This document shows, in pieces, positions 10,626 to 21,798 of a stretch of DNA of 64,000 nt. The position numbers and the translations under genes are program-made. Position 1 is the stretch's first letter; every line of letters begins with the position of its first letter. Below the pieces are notes generated by a model that searched no databases, was not told where the DNA came from, and saw nothing but the letters and a program-made list of their open reading frames with translations. Origin of the DNA: Triplophysa rosa (lineage: Eukaryota > Chordata > Actinopteri > Cypriniformes > Nemacheilidae); contig NC_079891.1 of NCBI RefSeq assembly GCF_024868665.1, forward strand, positions 15,555,396-15,619,395, written 5' to 3'.

Positions 10626-11263
10626 CTCAGTGAGAGCACACATTTAGGATAAAGGAGAGAGAAGCACAGGTCAAATATAACAGACTATAAATTCCTATAT
10701 GCAATATTAATTAAGTAAAACTTTAAAATTCTAAAGCAGCCCCCCCGGTCAGGCAGATAGTGCAAAAACAGTATGCAAACGGTGGCGAGGAACCCAAAAC
10801 TCTAATCGAGAAAAAAAACCTCAGGAGAACCCAGGCCCAACCAGGGGATTCCAGTTCCCCTCTGGCAAAAGCTGCTGCCTCTGCACAAGCTCCAGAGAGC
10901 TTGCACAACAAGGCTAAATAAAATAAATAAACTTAATAATAAAATAAATTATAGTTTAAGATTATCATTAATAATCTAATAGCATTTGAAATTTTGTGGT
11001 GAAGACATGTCAAGAGACCGCGTCCTTCTTTATCCAGCTCTATCATCTCAGCTCTTGTCAGGTCCCCACTTCCCATTCTCCGCTCTACCATCAGGTCAGG
11101 CCATGAACTGCATCCTGCTCGCTGTGGTAACCTTGGAACAATGAGACAAGACTGGCTGAGAGTAGAGTACTGTTCTGTACTCTTTGATGCAACAAGTACA
11201 TCAGTTGTGTTTTTGGTTCCGGTTGATCTAACTAATGCAGCCTAAACCCTCAGAAGATTTATA

Positions 11264-12307
11264 TTATGGAAGAGTAGTGTATGCAAGATTAAAAAGATGC
11301 GTCTTTAGTCTAGATTTAAACTGACAGAGTGTGTCTGCCTCCCGGACAGTGCAGGGAAGACTATTCCAAAGTTTAGGCGCTAGATAGGAAAAGGATCTAC
11401 CACCTGCACTTGATTTTGAAATTCTAGGTATTACCAACTGACAGGACGCCTGAGAGCGTAATGCACGTGAAGGACTGTAATACAAAAGGAGTTCATTCAA
11501 GTACTGAGGAGCTAAACCATGTAAGGCTTTATAGGTAATAAGCAAGATTTTAAAGTTAACGCGATGCTTTATAGGTAACCAGTGCAAGGTTGACAGAACC
11601 GGGCTAATATGTTCATACTTTTTTGTACGTGTAAGAACTCGAGCTGCCGCGTTTTGGACCAATTGGAGTTTTTGTAATAAGCCTGCAGGGCAACCACCTA
11701 ACAGTGCATTACAGTAATCTAGTCTTGATGTCATGAATGCATGAATTAACTTCTCTGCATCTGACATTGACAGCATATGACGTAGTTTAGATATATTCTT
11801 AAGATGGAAAAACGCAATTTTACAGGTGTTGGCGACGTGGCTCTCAAATGACAGATTACTATCGAATAGAACGCCAAGATTCTTTGCTGACGACGAGGGT
11901 TTTATGGAACATCCGTCAATAGTTAAACAGTATTCTTGGTTGTTACTTATAGCAGTTTTCGGTCCAATAAGTAACACTTCCGTTTTGTCCGAGTTCAGTA
12001 ATAAAAAGTTGTTACTCATCCAGTTTTTTATATCGACTATGCATTCCATTATTCGATGGAACTGCTGTGTTTCATGAGGCTTCGAGGAAATATAAAGTTG
12101 AGTATCATCAGCATAACAGTGAAAGCTAACTCCGTGTCGCTTTATTATATCTCCTAGAGGTAGCATGTATAATGCGAAGAGCAGAGGCCCTAAGACTGAG
12201 CCCTGTGGTACACCGTACTGGACTTGCGATTTGCGTGACACCTCATTGTTTATTGCTACAAATTGAAAACGGTCGGATAAATAAGATTTAACATTCACAT
12301 TATGCAC
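11264..12307 (-). CDS. L2 ORF2 fragment: reverse transcriptase, C-terminal part
   Basis: The 347-residue frame holds the second half of the LINE reverse transcriptase, which copies the element's RNA at a nicked target. Visible are the [12 protein letters not shown] block (residues 33-44), the catalytic CYADDTQL (YADD at 65-68), [15 protein letters not shown], the region [12 protein letters not shown], and the C-terminal '[13 protein letters not shown]' to '[14 protein letters not shown]' that closes ORF2 in this clade. The first methionine is arbitrary, because the frame is cut off from the upstream half by a degraded stretch at 12308-12615. A close relative lies at 28042-29454. Confidence 0.85.
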   Translation of the reverse strand: MHNVNVKSYLSDRFQFVAINNEVSRKSQVQYGVPQGSVLGPLLFALYMLPLGDIIKRHGVSFHCYADDTQLYISSKPHETQQFHRIMECIVDIKNWMSNNFLLLNSDKTEVLLIGPKTAISNNQEYCLTIDGCSIKPSSSAKNLGVLFDSNLSFESHVANTCKIAFFHLKNISKLRHMLSMSDAEKLIHAFMTSRLDYCNALLGGCPAGLLQKLQLVQNAAARVLTRTKKYEHISPVLSTLHWLPIKHRVNFKILLITYKALHGLAPQYLNELLLYYSPSRALRSQASCQLVIPRISKSSAGGRSFSYLAPKLWNSLPCTVREADTLCQFKSRLKTHLFNLAYTTLP

Positions 12308-12615
12308 ATAATTTCGAGTCTATTCCCTTAATGCCGACATAATTTTCGAGTCTATGTAGGAGTGTGCTGTGGTCAATGGTTCGAATGCACACTAAGGTCT
12401 AGCAGCACCAATAACGAGATACAACCTCGGTCAGACGCCAATAGCAGATCATTTGTAACTCTGATCAAAGCAGTCTCTGTACTGTGACATGCTCTAAATC
12501 CAGACTGGAATTCTTCCTTGATGTCATTCCTTTGGAGGAAGGAGCATAATTGAGTTGAAACTACTTTTTCCAGAACTTTAGATATAAAGGTAAATTCGAT
12601 ATAGCCTGTAGTTCC

Positions 12616-13482
12616 CTAGTTCTCTAGGGTCGAGTTGGGTTTTTTGACAAGGGGCCTTATAACAGCCACCTTATATGCTTTAGGCACATGTCCTAATGTC
12701 AGAGATGAGTTAATAATACCAAGAAGAGGATCTATAATTTCTGGGAGCATCTCTTTCAGTAGATTTGTAGGTATAGGGTCTAGTATGCATGTTGTTGATT
12801 TAGATGATCTAATAATTTTAGACAGCTCATCTTGATCTACGGTATAAAATAATTGCATTTTCTCCTTAAGGGCGCTGTAGTTAGTTTGTTCAGCGGGTTT
12901 CACTTCTGATTGCATTGTTATAATTTTTTCTCTAATATCTTGGATTTTATATGTGAAGTAGTTCATAAATTCATCACTGCTATGCTGATATACAGGATCA
13001 GAAGTCACTGACGATTTATTTTTTGTTAATTTAGCCACCGTGTTAAATAAAAACCTAGGGTTGTGCTGGTTTTCTTCTATTAGTGATGAAAAGTAGGCGG
13101 ATCTAGAAGTTTTTAGGGCTTTCCTGTATTTTCGAATACTATCCTTCCATGCTGTACGAAATACCTCTAATTTAGTTTTCTTAAAGTTGCGCTCCATTTT
13201 TCGGGCCGCTTTCTTTAGAGCCTGAGTGTGTTCATTATACCACGGTGTGGGGCTGCCATTTTTAATCTTCTTTAAACGTAGTGGAGCAACTTTGTCTAGC
13301 GTTACCGAGAAGGTGGAATTAAAATTTTCAGTGGTAATGTCAAGATCTTCAACGTTATTTCTCATGATTTGAGACAATTCGGGCAGATTATCGAGAAACG
13401 CATCTTTGGTAGTTGAAGTTATTGTTCTACCATATTTGTAACAATGAGTTTTATTTGAGCCGTAGGCCAGTGAAGCAAACAT
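12616..13482 (-). CDS. L2 ORF2 fragment: endonuclease-RT linker and RT start
   Basis: The 288-residue frame links the endonuclease to the polymerase. It contains the basic region 'AARKMERNFKKTKLEVFRTA', the conserved 'NPRFLFNTVAKLTKNKSS' and the start of the reverse transcriptase, 'CILDPIPTNLLKEMLPEIID' and 'HVPKAYKVAVIRPLVKKPN'. It is in a different frame from both neighbours, with frameshifts near 13480 and after 12640. The next expected block (NYRPISNL-like) is lost or scrambled at 12308-12615. Confidence 0.8.
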   Translation of the reverse strand: MFASLAYGSNKTHCYKYGRTITSTTKDAFLDNLPELSQIMRNNVEDLDITTENFNSTFSVTLDKVAPLRLKKIKNGSPTPWYNEHTQALKKAARKMERNFKKTKLEVFRTAWKDSIRKYRKALKTSRSAYFSSLIEENQHNPRFLFNTVAKLTKNKSSVTSDPVYQHSSDEFMNYFTYKIQDIREKIITMQSEVKPAEQTNYSALKEKMQLFYTVDQDELSKIIRSSKSTTCILDPIPTNLLKEMLPEIIDPLLGIINSSLTLGHVPKAYKVAVIRPLVKKPNSTLEN

Positions 13483-14237
13483 AATACCAGATAATGATCC
13501 GAAATGTCTTCACTCTGCTGAAGGATTTTAACGTCGTCCACATTTATACCGTAAGACAGTATTAAATCTAAAGTATGATTACGAAGGTGAGTGGGTCCTG
13601 ACACATGTTGACTAATGCCCATGGAGTTAAGAGTGTCTTTGAAAGCCATTCCTAAGGCATCTGTAACGTTATCTACGTGGATGTTAAAGTCACCAACGAC
13701 AAGGAGTCTATCTGCGGCCAGTACTAGTTCTGATAAGAACCCACCAAATTCTTTAATAAAATCTGTGTGGTGCCCTGGAGGCCTATATACAATAGCTAGA
13801 ATCAATTTAAAAAGTGTTTTATCTTTAGTATTAGGTGTTGAAACATGAAGAACCATGACTTCAAAAGAATTATATTTAGAGTTCGACTTCTGGGAAATGC
13901 TAAGAGAGTTATTGTAAAGTGCTGCGACACCTCCCCCTCTGCCTTTTAGACGAGGCTCGTGTTTATAATAATAATCTTGGGGGACAGATTCATTTAAAGC
14001 AATATAATCATCTGGTTTTAGCCATGTTTCTGTCAAACAGAGCATGTCTATTTTATGATCTGTTATCATATCGTTAACAAAAAGTGCTTTATTAGAGAGA
14101 GATCTAATATTTAGCAATCCGAGTCGTAACAGTTGATTATCTGTATTTTGTTCATGTTTAGTTTGTTTAACGTTTATTAAATTACTTTCAAGAGGTTTAC
14201 GCATTATTTTATGTTTGCTAATCCGGGGGACAGACAC
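13419..14237 (-). CDS. L2 ORF2 fragment: AP-like endonuclease
   Basis: The 272-residue frame is the endonuclease that nicks target DNA. The family's motifs are in order: LLNIRSL (41-47), LTETWL with catalytic Glu70, YRPPG (151-155), VGDFN (181-185) and SDH (246-248). All expected catalytic residues are present. Only the frame change just after SDH (near 13480) separates it from the polymerase part. The start at 14237 is the first methionine in the frame. Part of the ORF2 leader may lie upstream. Confidence 0.85.
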   Translation of the reverse strand: MSVPRISKHKIMRKPLESNLINVKQTKHEQNTDNQLLRLGLLNIRSLSNKALFVNDMITDHKIDMLCLTETWLKPDDYIALNESVPQDYYYKHEPRLKGRGGGVAALYNNSLSISQKSNSKYNSFEVMVLHVSTPNTKDKTLFKLILAIVYRPPGHHTDFIKEFGGFLSELVLAADRLLVVGDFNIHVDNVTDALGMAFKDTLNSMGISQHVSGPTHLRNHTLDLILSYGINVDDVKILQQSEDISDHYLVLCLLHWPTAQIKLIVTNMVEQ

Positions 14238-14369
14238 AGTCTCTATTTTGTGATGTTTGGGAGAACGGATTACTACATGTTGTACATTTTGTGTATTCTG
14301 CGACGTGAGACGGCAAGCAGACAGTTGGTTAAGCCATACTGTCTGCTCCCTGACCTGGGCCCCAGCGAG

Positions 14370-14975
14370 TCAAGTTTTAGCATTAGCATTAAGACTTTTT
14401 GCCATATTTCTAGACAGGATGGAAGTCCCAGCCCAGGAGGGATGGAGACCATCTCGTTTCAACAGGTCAGGTCTGCCCTCAAAACTCTTCCAGTTATTTA
14501 TAAAAACTATATCATTCTGCAGGCACCACTCAGACAACCAGCCATTTAGTGATGATAATCTGCTATAAATCTCATCACCACGATAAGCATTGAGGGGGCC
14601 AGAGAATATTACAGTGTCTGACATCATGCTTGCGAGCTCACACACCTCTTTAATGTTATCTTTTGTGATCTCCGATTGACGGAGTCGAACATCATTTGTG
14701 CCGACGTGAATGACAATCTTACTGAATTTACGATTAGCCTTAGCCAGCACATTTAAATTTGACTTGATGTCAGGCGCTCTGGCTCCCGGTAAACATTTGA
14801 CTATGGTGGCTGGTGCCTCTATGTTAACGTTCCGAACAATAGAATCACCGATAACTAGGGCACTTTCAGCAGGTTTCTCAGTCGGTGCGTCACTGAGCGG
14901 GGCAAACCTGTTCGAGACTGTAATCGGAACGGTCGAGTGATGTTTTGTCCTGCGACTACGCCGTCTCACAGTCAC
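14370..14975 (-). CDS. L2 ORF1 part: SGNH/GDSL-type esterase
   Basis: The 201-residue frame shows the SGNH-hydrolase pattern: GDSIVRN with the nucleophile Ser45, HVGTNDVR (block III, residues 90-97) and DGLHPS with Asp175 and His178. Esterase domains of this kind are known in ORF1 proteins of CR1/L2-group LINEs, where they may help lipid or membrane interactions of the ribonucleoprotein. The catalytic residues are intact. A frameshift near 14980 separates the domain from the upstream finger/coiled-coil half. A short spacer leads to ORF2. Confidence 0.8.
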   Translation of the reverse strand: MTVRRRSRRTKHHSTVPITVSNRFAPLSDAPTEKPAESALVIGDSIVRNVNIEAPATIVKCLPGARAPDIKSNLNVLAKANRKFSKIVIHVGTNDVRLRQSEITKDNIKEVCELASMMSDTVIFSGPLNAYRGDEIYSRLSSLNGWLSEWCLQNDIVFINNWKSFEGRPDLLKRDGLHPSWAGTSILSRNMAKSLNANAKT

Positions 14976-15238
14976 GAAGTTTCCCAGCTGCGGGGATTTT
15001 CAACCGGAACCGAGCTGTGTGCGCTAATGTTGCTCGCATCCAAAGTGTTTTCTATCGTCGTTAAACTCTTACTATCCTCAGATAAAGATTGGATGCGAGA
15101 CTCTAATTCTAAGATCTTCTCTGTCAGCCTAACTATTTCCCTGCATTTATCGCATATAAAGCCCTCGCAGCTGACAGAGAAGGCTAAGCTAAACATATGA
15201 CATGAGGTGCAAGTAACAATAATAGGAATAGAAGCCAT
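14972..15238 (-). CDS. L2 ORF1 part: cysteine finger and coiled coil
   Basis: The 88-residue frame begins MASIPIIVTCTSC and continues to CEGFICDKC. The two CxxC pairs look like a small zinc-binding fold. They are followed by a heptad-like helix (residues about 38-62, 'LTEKILELESRIQSL') that should trimerise or dimerise. ORF1 proteins of LINEs bind element RNA and multimerise in this way. The frame ends in a shift near 14980, after which the esterase domain follows in another frame. The ATG at 15238 is a plausible true start. Confidence 0.6.
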   Translation of the reverse strand: MASIPIIVTCTSCHMFSLAFSVSCEGFICDKCREIVRLTEKILELESRIQSLSEDSKSLTTIENTLDASNISAHSSVPVENPRSWETS

Positions 15239-16924
15239 AACTCACCGGATTTGAAGTGCAATTCCAACTTACCAAGGTTGCTCGATGGATCGTAGTATAC
15301 TCGCTTAAAAAGAGAAACAGTTAGCACACAAGACAAACCAGAGGCAAGATGATATTCCACAGTGTAAAACAGAAAGCAAGCTAACACGCTATTGCTATGC
15401 TAACGGCGTTAAGTTAACTATCACTTTTGGTTTAGACTCTTCAAGTAAATAACAAGAACAGGGTTATTGAGATATCAGGATAAGTTAGCAACGACAATAA
15501 TAATTAACGATAATAAAATACACTAATATTAGAGCGAAGTGGTAAGCGCACTGATACAAACAAGCCGCCGGCAGCGATGCAGGAAACAGAAAGCAGGAAC
15601 CCAGAAACAGAACAGGAGGAAAGTTTTTTCTTTATGTAACATACCTGGCTACAGGTGCTGCTAATATGATAGCCTGTGGCAAGGAACTGAGGCTCCATCA
15701 CACAATCTGCATTGCACACATTCTTAACCTGATTAAAAAGGCTCTTGACCAGACCCCTGTACTCTCTGACATCCGGGTCAAGGCGAGGAGGCTGGTGGGA
15801 TCTTCAGAAGCAGCACCACTGCTAAGGTGTGTTCCTTGACTTTATTACGATTTCTGCTTTATTCTGCTTGTGTTACTACTGCTGTGACAAGTACATTAAT
15901 TGCTATTTTTTTTATAAAGTAAAAGCTTGTACAGCTGCAACAGCAGATGGGAAGGCCTACACTGAAGCTCCTTCAGGAGGGGGAGACCCGCTGGAACAGC
16001 ACCTTTCAAATGCTGCACCATCTGGTGGAGCTCAAAGAGCCAGTGGGGGGCAGCTTTAGCCAGTCTTGCTACTGAGAGAGCTCTGATGAATTTACCTCTG
16101 TGAGTGCATGCCTTTCATTGCTTTCTGGCTTCAATGATGCCACTGTGGAGCTGTCAGAAGAAAATAAGGTTTCTGGCAAGAAGGTACTGCCACTGCTTAA
16201 AATGCTAGAAATAATGCTGCAGGAACAGATGACAAATTTGTCATCTCCAGTGGCAAGACAAATGGAATAGCATATTCAAAGACAGTTATGGGAGAAGTTT
16301 TACACATTGCAATCTATGAGCATCATGTCACTTGCAACAATGCTGGACCCTAGGTTCAAAGCGATACGATTGTTTAGTCCTACAAAAGCCAGTGAGGCCA
16401 TAAAAAGGCTTACATAGGAGTGTGCTGCCATAATTTGCTCTGCAGCTCAACCATCAGCATCACAGCCATCGACATCGGGACAGCCATCAACATCACAGGG
16501 CGGCTGAACTTGTAACCCCAGGTAACGAAGTTTTTGTTTTTGAGGTCAATTTGGATTATTTACTACATTCACTAACAAGGTCTTTATATTATTCTCAAGT
16601 AACAGACTGTGGCGTCGTTAGGATGACAGTGTGATGGAGTCAAGGGGAAGGCACAACCTTACAGCAGATGCTACTGTGGAAGTCCCGCGGTATCTTGCTG
16701 AACAAAATATTGGGCGATTGGAGGATTCACTTCAGTACTGGGAGAGACAGAAGATTATATATCCACATCTGTATAGGCTTGCTGTCAAGTATTTATGTAC
16801 TCGGCTTCATCTGTGCCTTGCGAAAGGGTGTTTTCAAAGGCAGGAGAAGTTGTGTAAAAAAAGAAATCGTCTTAGCCCTAAAACAGTTGAGAAAATCATT
16901 TTCCTTGTTGCACAAGCAAAATAA

Positions 16925-17217
16925 CTCTCCTCTGCCAAGTTACAAAAGCACATTCACTGACTCCTGCCTAGTTAAACCCAGACACTTTCCAGTTTTAGAA
17001 TAATAATATTGCCCCTTCTGCCTATTATGACCAAATAATTGATGTATACACATTTGATAGCCCCTTTCATTTCAAGCCAATACATTTATTACACAGTTAT
17101 GTTCATTATATACCACAAGAAAATACGCATATTCATGTGAATAGTCTTTGTGGAAATATTTTTTCTTCACCGTTATTTCTATGCCTTAACTGGCGCAAAA
17201 AACGGTGTATCATAGAC
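16925..17217. other. No recognisable feature
   Basis: Probably the 3' untranslated end of the hAT pseudogene and its flank. No inverted terminal repeat was recognised. Confidence 0.35.
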
Positions 17218-17225
17218 CACATCAG

Positions 17226-19269
17226 CAAGGCCGGACTTACCATTGGCCTTGACTGGGCTCCAGCCCAGGGGCCCCGCCCTTCAGGGGGCCCGCCTGCTGT
17301 CGTTAATTTGAGTTGTTTAGTTATATGCCAGTCATTTTATTTTTCATTTAAACTTTGTGCATTGGCCTACCAATGTTCAATAGCACTGCCTTATGTAAGG
17401 AACGATGTCGTTTAATTGGCTAATCGTTCCGTCAGTCATGTTGGCGTTTCCTGATTGGTCATATGTGGATTCTATCCGTCACGTTTACCGCAGTTGAAAC
17501 CTGTCTGCTCATTAAGATGCTTGTTCTAATGGCTGTCAAGCGCAATCGCAGTGCCGCGCTTAAAGAAAACCAAAAACTGAGAGACCAGAACGCGAAAGAA
17601 CAGCATTTAGGAAATAATGATTCTTTACACCCATGGCACCACACCTTGATCTTTAGGCAGAGAATCCAGAGCATACCTGTCACCATCTCCCGCCAGGCCG
17701 CCACCCTCCGGTTTTACTTCAGTTATTTCTCCTTTGAAACTCGCGGACCGACGTGGCTGGCGCCCGCCTTTGGTAGGCGAAGTTGAACGGTAGCCGAAGT
17801 AGAGTAGAGAGGATTCACATCCCCGCGAAAAACTTTCTCTTATTACACCGCTATATGATTCCACTCCGCGTTTTCCATTTGACGCTCGCTCCTCACAGTC
17901 TGTGTCCGCTCACTGAACACGACAGATTGTTTCATCGACAGGTAGATGCAGTAGAGTCTACTAGCTGTTGTTGTTGTTGTTACACTTTCTTTGCTTTTAC
18001 AAAAGACGTGTTATGAAAAGTGTTGTGTTCTGCAGACATCTCTGAATAAAAACAGGTAATATAGAGTTTATTTCTAATATTTCCCGTTCTGTGGCCATAA
18101 GCGGTTCTTGTAAATAATACGCAAACACTGTTAAATCCATCCATGTAAATAAAAAATGAAAACATTCTGCTAACTAATAAACAAAGTTAAAACAACCGAA
18201 CTACGGGACGCGTGAAGGGACAAACTGCGTTTAGATAGTTATTTCATTTCTGACGTTGAGATCTCTGGCAAAATGTAAATGCTAAATTAAGATGATACCT
18301 TGCAGATATACCATTCATGGATTCATGGCCTGTGAGCTGCATTAAACTGTCTCTTAGATTTACATTTAAGAATTTGACATTAAAATGATGTTATGTTAGT
18401 CATAAAGTAATTAAAACGATTTATAACAGAGGGGTGCCCTATTTGCCCTGCACAACCTCAGCTAACTAGACTTTACAAAACTATGGACCCATCTCATTAT
18501 TATGAAACTATTTAAGCCATAATAAGACGTTTCATCTCATTATATGAATACAATTTTAATTTGCATTTCAAACTCATAGATCTGTCATATGCTTTACTGA
18601 TGGAATTGCAATAGAATACTAATATATTTTTAACACTTTACACCGTTGCATTTGTTAACATTAGTTAAGCATTAGATTACATGTCTGCATTTGTTCATCT
18701 TTATTTTCAGTACTTACTAATATTTTTAAAAACATGCACCTGAACTAACATGAACAATTGTATTTGGCATTAACTAACAATAAACAAGATTAATAAACGC
18801 TGACAACTGTATTGCTCATTGTTGGTTTCATGTTAATGCAGGTGTTCTCAAATTTTAGATCCAAGACGTATAATCTCTCAACATCCTCGAGAAATACAGG
18901 GAGAACACACACATTTGTTCCTTTTTAGTAGTTTTCTTATTATGGATCAATAAATTTAATTTTAAAATACATAATGGTAGGGCTGTATGATTATGTCAAA
19001 AACTATACAATATCAAGGGGACTAATAATGTTGATTGGATTTTACATTTAAGTATGTTTGAAACTTCCTACAGGCTATAAACGCACCACTTGTGGCTCCC
19101 ACTGTCAAAACAAGCATTATAAACGTGTAAACCAATGAACACGTGTTATTGTTAGTCATTGGAGAGAAAAAACATTTACTAATGCTAACAAACACATGAT
19201 TTTAAATAGTACGGGGGCCCCGAAAACAACTCAAGCCCAGGGGCCCCCACCCTCCTAATTCCGGCCCTG
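17226..19269. mobile_element. hAT element with perfect 8-bp duplication CACATCAG
   Basis: The ends are CAAGGCCGG on the left and CCGGCCCTG on the right, followed inward by GGGGCCCC-rich blocks on both sides. Identical 8-bp direct repeats, cacatcag, flank it at 17218-17225 and 19270-19277, the duplication size of hAT transposons. The 2044-bp interior has no intact transposase. A short plus-strand frame near 17525-17610 (KRNRSAALKENQKLRDQ) faintly resembles the basic N-terminal region of hAT/ZMYM-type transposases. It may be a leftover first exon of a deletion derivative. Confidence 0.85.
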
Positions 19270-19277
19270 CACATCAG

Positions 19278-20135
19278 GCACATCTGTAATGTCTCTGCTT
19301 GTTTTACACTATTTGGCCACCAGGTGGTATCGTGAGCAAATTAAGCCCCGAGAAATGAACCCTTTGTGAACCACTTGGCTGAAAAGCTTCAATGCTTCAT
19401 GAGGCTTCATCTCGCCACCACTAATTTACATCGCTCATAAAACTTTATAAAAACCCGTTTGCCATTCAGCTTACACACAAACTCCTAAAAGCTTTACCAA
19501 CTCCTAAAGAAGAGAAAGACAGAGAGGTAGTGTCCTAATGCAGCATTTTATTGTCAAGTGTTGTTGAAAAATACGAGCAATAAATCCACAATTCTAAATG
19601 TAATGTGAAGAGTGCCCTCCTGTGTCCAAATAATGCATTAACGCAAATCCAAAATGATCCTGACTAATCATATTCTGCTGTGTAGGCCTTCTTTCTGCCA
19701 AGTACGCAAGCACAGTTTGGCGACTGAATCAAAATCTTCAGTTGGGAGGAGTTAACCAACCCAAACAAAATTATTATTATGGTTTTCAAAAAAAGTTAAA
19801 CCGTAAAGTTACCACACTTAGCCTAGTTTAAAGCTATGATACAAATGGTAATCAATCTGCCATGGTTGCAACATTTGACAACAATTCTAATAAAATATGG
19901 TTCAACATTCAATGTTTGTTTTAAATGTTTTGTTCCTCATGAATATGGCTCATATGTAGTTGCTATACGGCTTAGACTGTACACCCAGAGATGTCGCTGT
20001 TCATCACTGCCTGCCGATGAGTAATGCATGCCGATGAGTAATGCATGCGAGCTGCTCTATCACTCGCGTTGGTGATTCACGATGACACACGCGTATGAAG
20101 TTGGATAGTGCCACGGATTACCTACTGAAGGAGAC
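19278..20135. other. No gene; small 18-bp duplication at 20012-20047
   Basis: The only structure seen is the doubled 'gccgatgagtaatgcat' at 20012-20047 and a 'gcttcaatgcttcatgaggc' segment near 19388 that recalls a fish repeat. Coding potential was not recognised. Confidence 0.35.
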
Positions 20136-20199
20136 TATGACGGGTACTCCGTGCCAAATCCTAACGTCTGACCGAACGTCTTGAGCTTTGAGCGTCTAA

Positions 20200-21798
20200 A
20201 GGCGTCTTTACACAGGCGAGTTAAGGCGTCTCTGTGGCGGATTAAATTTCTGTGTAATGATGCAATGCCGCACGAAAGCCGATCTAAAATATGCCGCCTC
20301 TGACCCTCCTCAAACCCTAGTATCAAAGGCGACTCTGATGCGGCTCAGGTTTAGTGTAAATGAAGGCGCATTAATGCCGCTCTAAACTACGTCATTGTCA
20401 TGTCAGCAGAAAGTGAGAGAGTGAAGATGAAGCCAAAAACACACAGTCACATTTGTTTTAGGCTAATAATAACAACACAGGTTTATTAAATAATTCAAAC
20501 AAAATTTTCGTTTCATTTCTTCATAAAATGATTTAATGAGGAAAAATGTTTGGAGTATTTTTGTTTACTCAGGCAGGCTGTGGCATAGTTTGAATGCAGG
20601 ATGTAAATTTTGAGACCGTTTTCAGCCATTAAAATAGTTTAGATTAGTTTTTAATGGCAAATTACATTTATTTTGTTTCGTTTCGTTTTAAAGTTAATTT
20701 AGAAAAATGTACGGAGTATGATTGTTTGTGACTCAGGCCCGGCATGCAGATTTTTTTATTTGAACTCATTACATTGTTTAAATTCCTCCTTAAGCTCCTC
20801 TCCTTCGTGGAAAAAAAACTTCCGGTACATGTGACACGATCACATGCAGACATGTTTTACTGTGCGTCTCAAACTGCTTCAAATATTAGGTTTGTCGGAC
20901 ATTATGCAGTGTCGCAGAGTTATTTGAAAAGCTCTCGTGTTACTTAAGCAGATGGGTCTCCGCAACACACGCATGAAGTCGAACACTTAATAAATCACAA
21001 ACTTAACATTGTGTTGTGATGAGAGACTTTGTGCTTTTCTTACCGTTTACCTCAAAACAGTCGCATAATAATTTAATCATAATAATGTAAGTGTGCTTCG
21101 GTCCAGATTGTAAAGTGAGGACAGTAGCGCTTGTGCACAGATGCCCGGCCCTAGGAGCGTAAATTATTTGGGTCTTGTCGGGCTAGGATTGAAATGCAGG
21201 ATTTTGTCGTTATATTTCCAGACGCATCTCATTGAGGACAGTATTTCATACACGAAAACGATCTGGTAACATTTCTGTAACATCGGAACTGTTCATTTAG
21301 CTGGTCGACAGTGACTTTGTGGCTCTTTAAAACAACTTTTGGCGTCTTTCAATATGCGGTGCGGTGCCTGAGAGTGTTTGTTAGCTAGGAAAATCATTTA
21401 AAATGTTGCATTTATAGCCTATTATTGTTTTTATCCTAAAGTATGCGTTGTTATTATTAGTGTCAGTATATATATATATATATATTGAGTTTATATTGTT
21501 TAATTTAAGATATTATTTCATCAGCTTATTGTTAGAACTGTGCTTTTGTGGTTATGTTCAGCATTATTTCGCATTATTTTAATTCCTGTGTAAATGCATT
21601 TATGCCGCTTTAGAGCTGCATTAACGCTCTGTGTTTTTGTGGTTATGTTCAGCATTATTTCGCATTATTTTAATTCCTGTGTAAATGCATTTATGCCGCT
21701 TTAGAGCTGCATTAACGCTCTGTGTAAATACTAATTTTCGTGGTTTTAAGACGCTTCAGATTCGGTTTCTGTGCCGCCTTTGCTGTGTAAAGACGACA
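20200..21798. mobile_element. PIF/Harbinger-like element with TAA duplication
   Basis: The ends are 'aggcgtctttacacag' and the inverted 'ctgtgtaaagacgaca', matching at 14 of 16 positions, flanked by TAA (20197-20199 and 21799-21801). Family X copy 2 provides the empty site, reading 'gcgtc-taa-cagtgcg' without the insert, which confirms the boundaries. A 3-bp TWA duplication is characteristic of PIF/Harbinger. There is no transposase, so this is non-autonomous. Degenerate end-like motifs such as 'gccgctttagagctgcatta' recur inside it. Confidence 0.85.
21544..21725. repeat. 91-bp perfect tandem duplication
   Basis: The unit starting 'ttttgtggttatgttcagca' occurs at 21544-21634 and again at 21635-21725 with no visible change. 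This implies a recent duplication near the right end of the Harbinger-like element. Confidence 0.9.

Larger units (their letters stand above)
10304..15634 (-). mobile_element. Nearly full-length L2-type LINE
   Basis: This non-LTR retrotransposon lies on the minus strand inside the hAT transposase exon. In its own direction it has a 5' untranslated region, ORF1 (zinc-finger/coiled-coil part, then SGNH esterase), ORF2 (AP-type endonuclease, then reverse transcriptase), a long 3' region and a tail of (TTGAG)n repeats at 10305-10326. That tail follows a 3' end that reads 'gcgctatataaataaag' on the minus strand. Short tandem tails and the absence of poly(A) are typical of the L2/CR1 clades. The boundaries were set where the hAT reading frame breaks off (GIT at 10303) and resumes (VTYLATGAA from about 15636). 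Frameshifts in both ORFs make it inactive. Any target duplication is at most a few bases. Confidence 0.85.
9570..16924 (+). pseudogene. hAT (BED-finger) transposase pseudogene, split by an L2
   Basis: Exon-like blocks in transposase order are visible. A BED zinc-finger block lies at 9570-9687 (CMLC, then H in RHY). A block starts at 9813 (RKQELDEALV to DPTYVLPTRQ). The catalytic region starts at 10035 (SLTSDMW, YLAVTCHFVD). After the L2 come 15648-15825 (TGAANM, CIAHILNLIKKALDQ), about 15920-16080 (EGETRWNSTFQML), 16080-16270 (LSGFNDATVELSEE), 16290-16500 (SIMSLATMLDPRFKAI) and the C-terminal dimerisation region to 16924 (CERVFSK-like, KKRNRLSP). Consensus GT...AG introns fit at 9688-9812 and 9953-10034. 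There are frameshifts near 10060, 16040 and 16830, stop codons near 16270 and 16420, and a 5.3-kb LINE inside an exon. It is therefore dead. Terminal inverted repeats were not identified. Confidence 0.85.

Noticed and set aside
10332..10643. Cysteine/valine-rich frames over the AC repeat
   Set aside because: Translated dinucleotide microsatellite within the L2 3' region.
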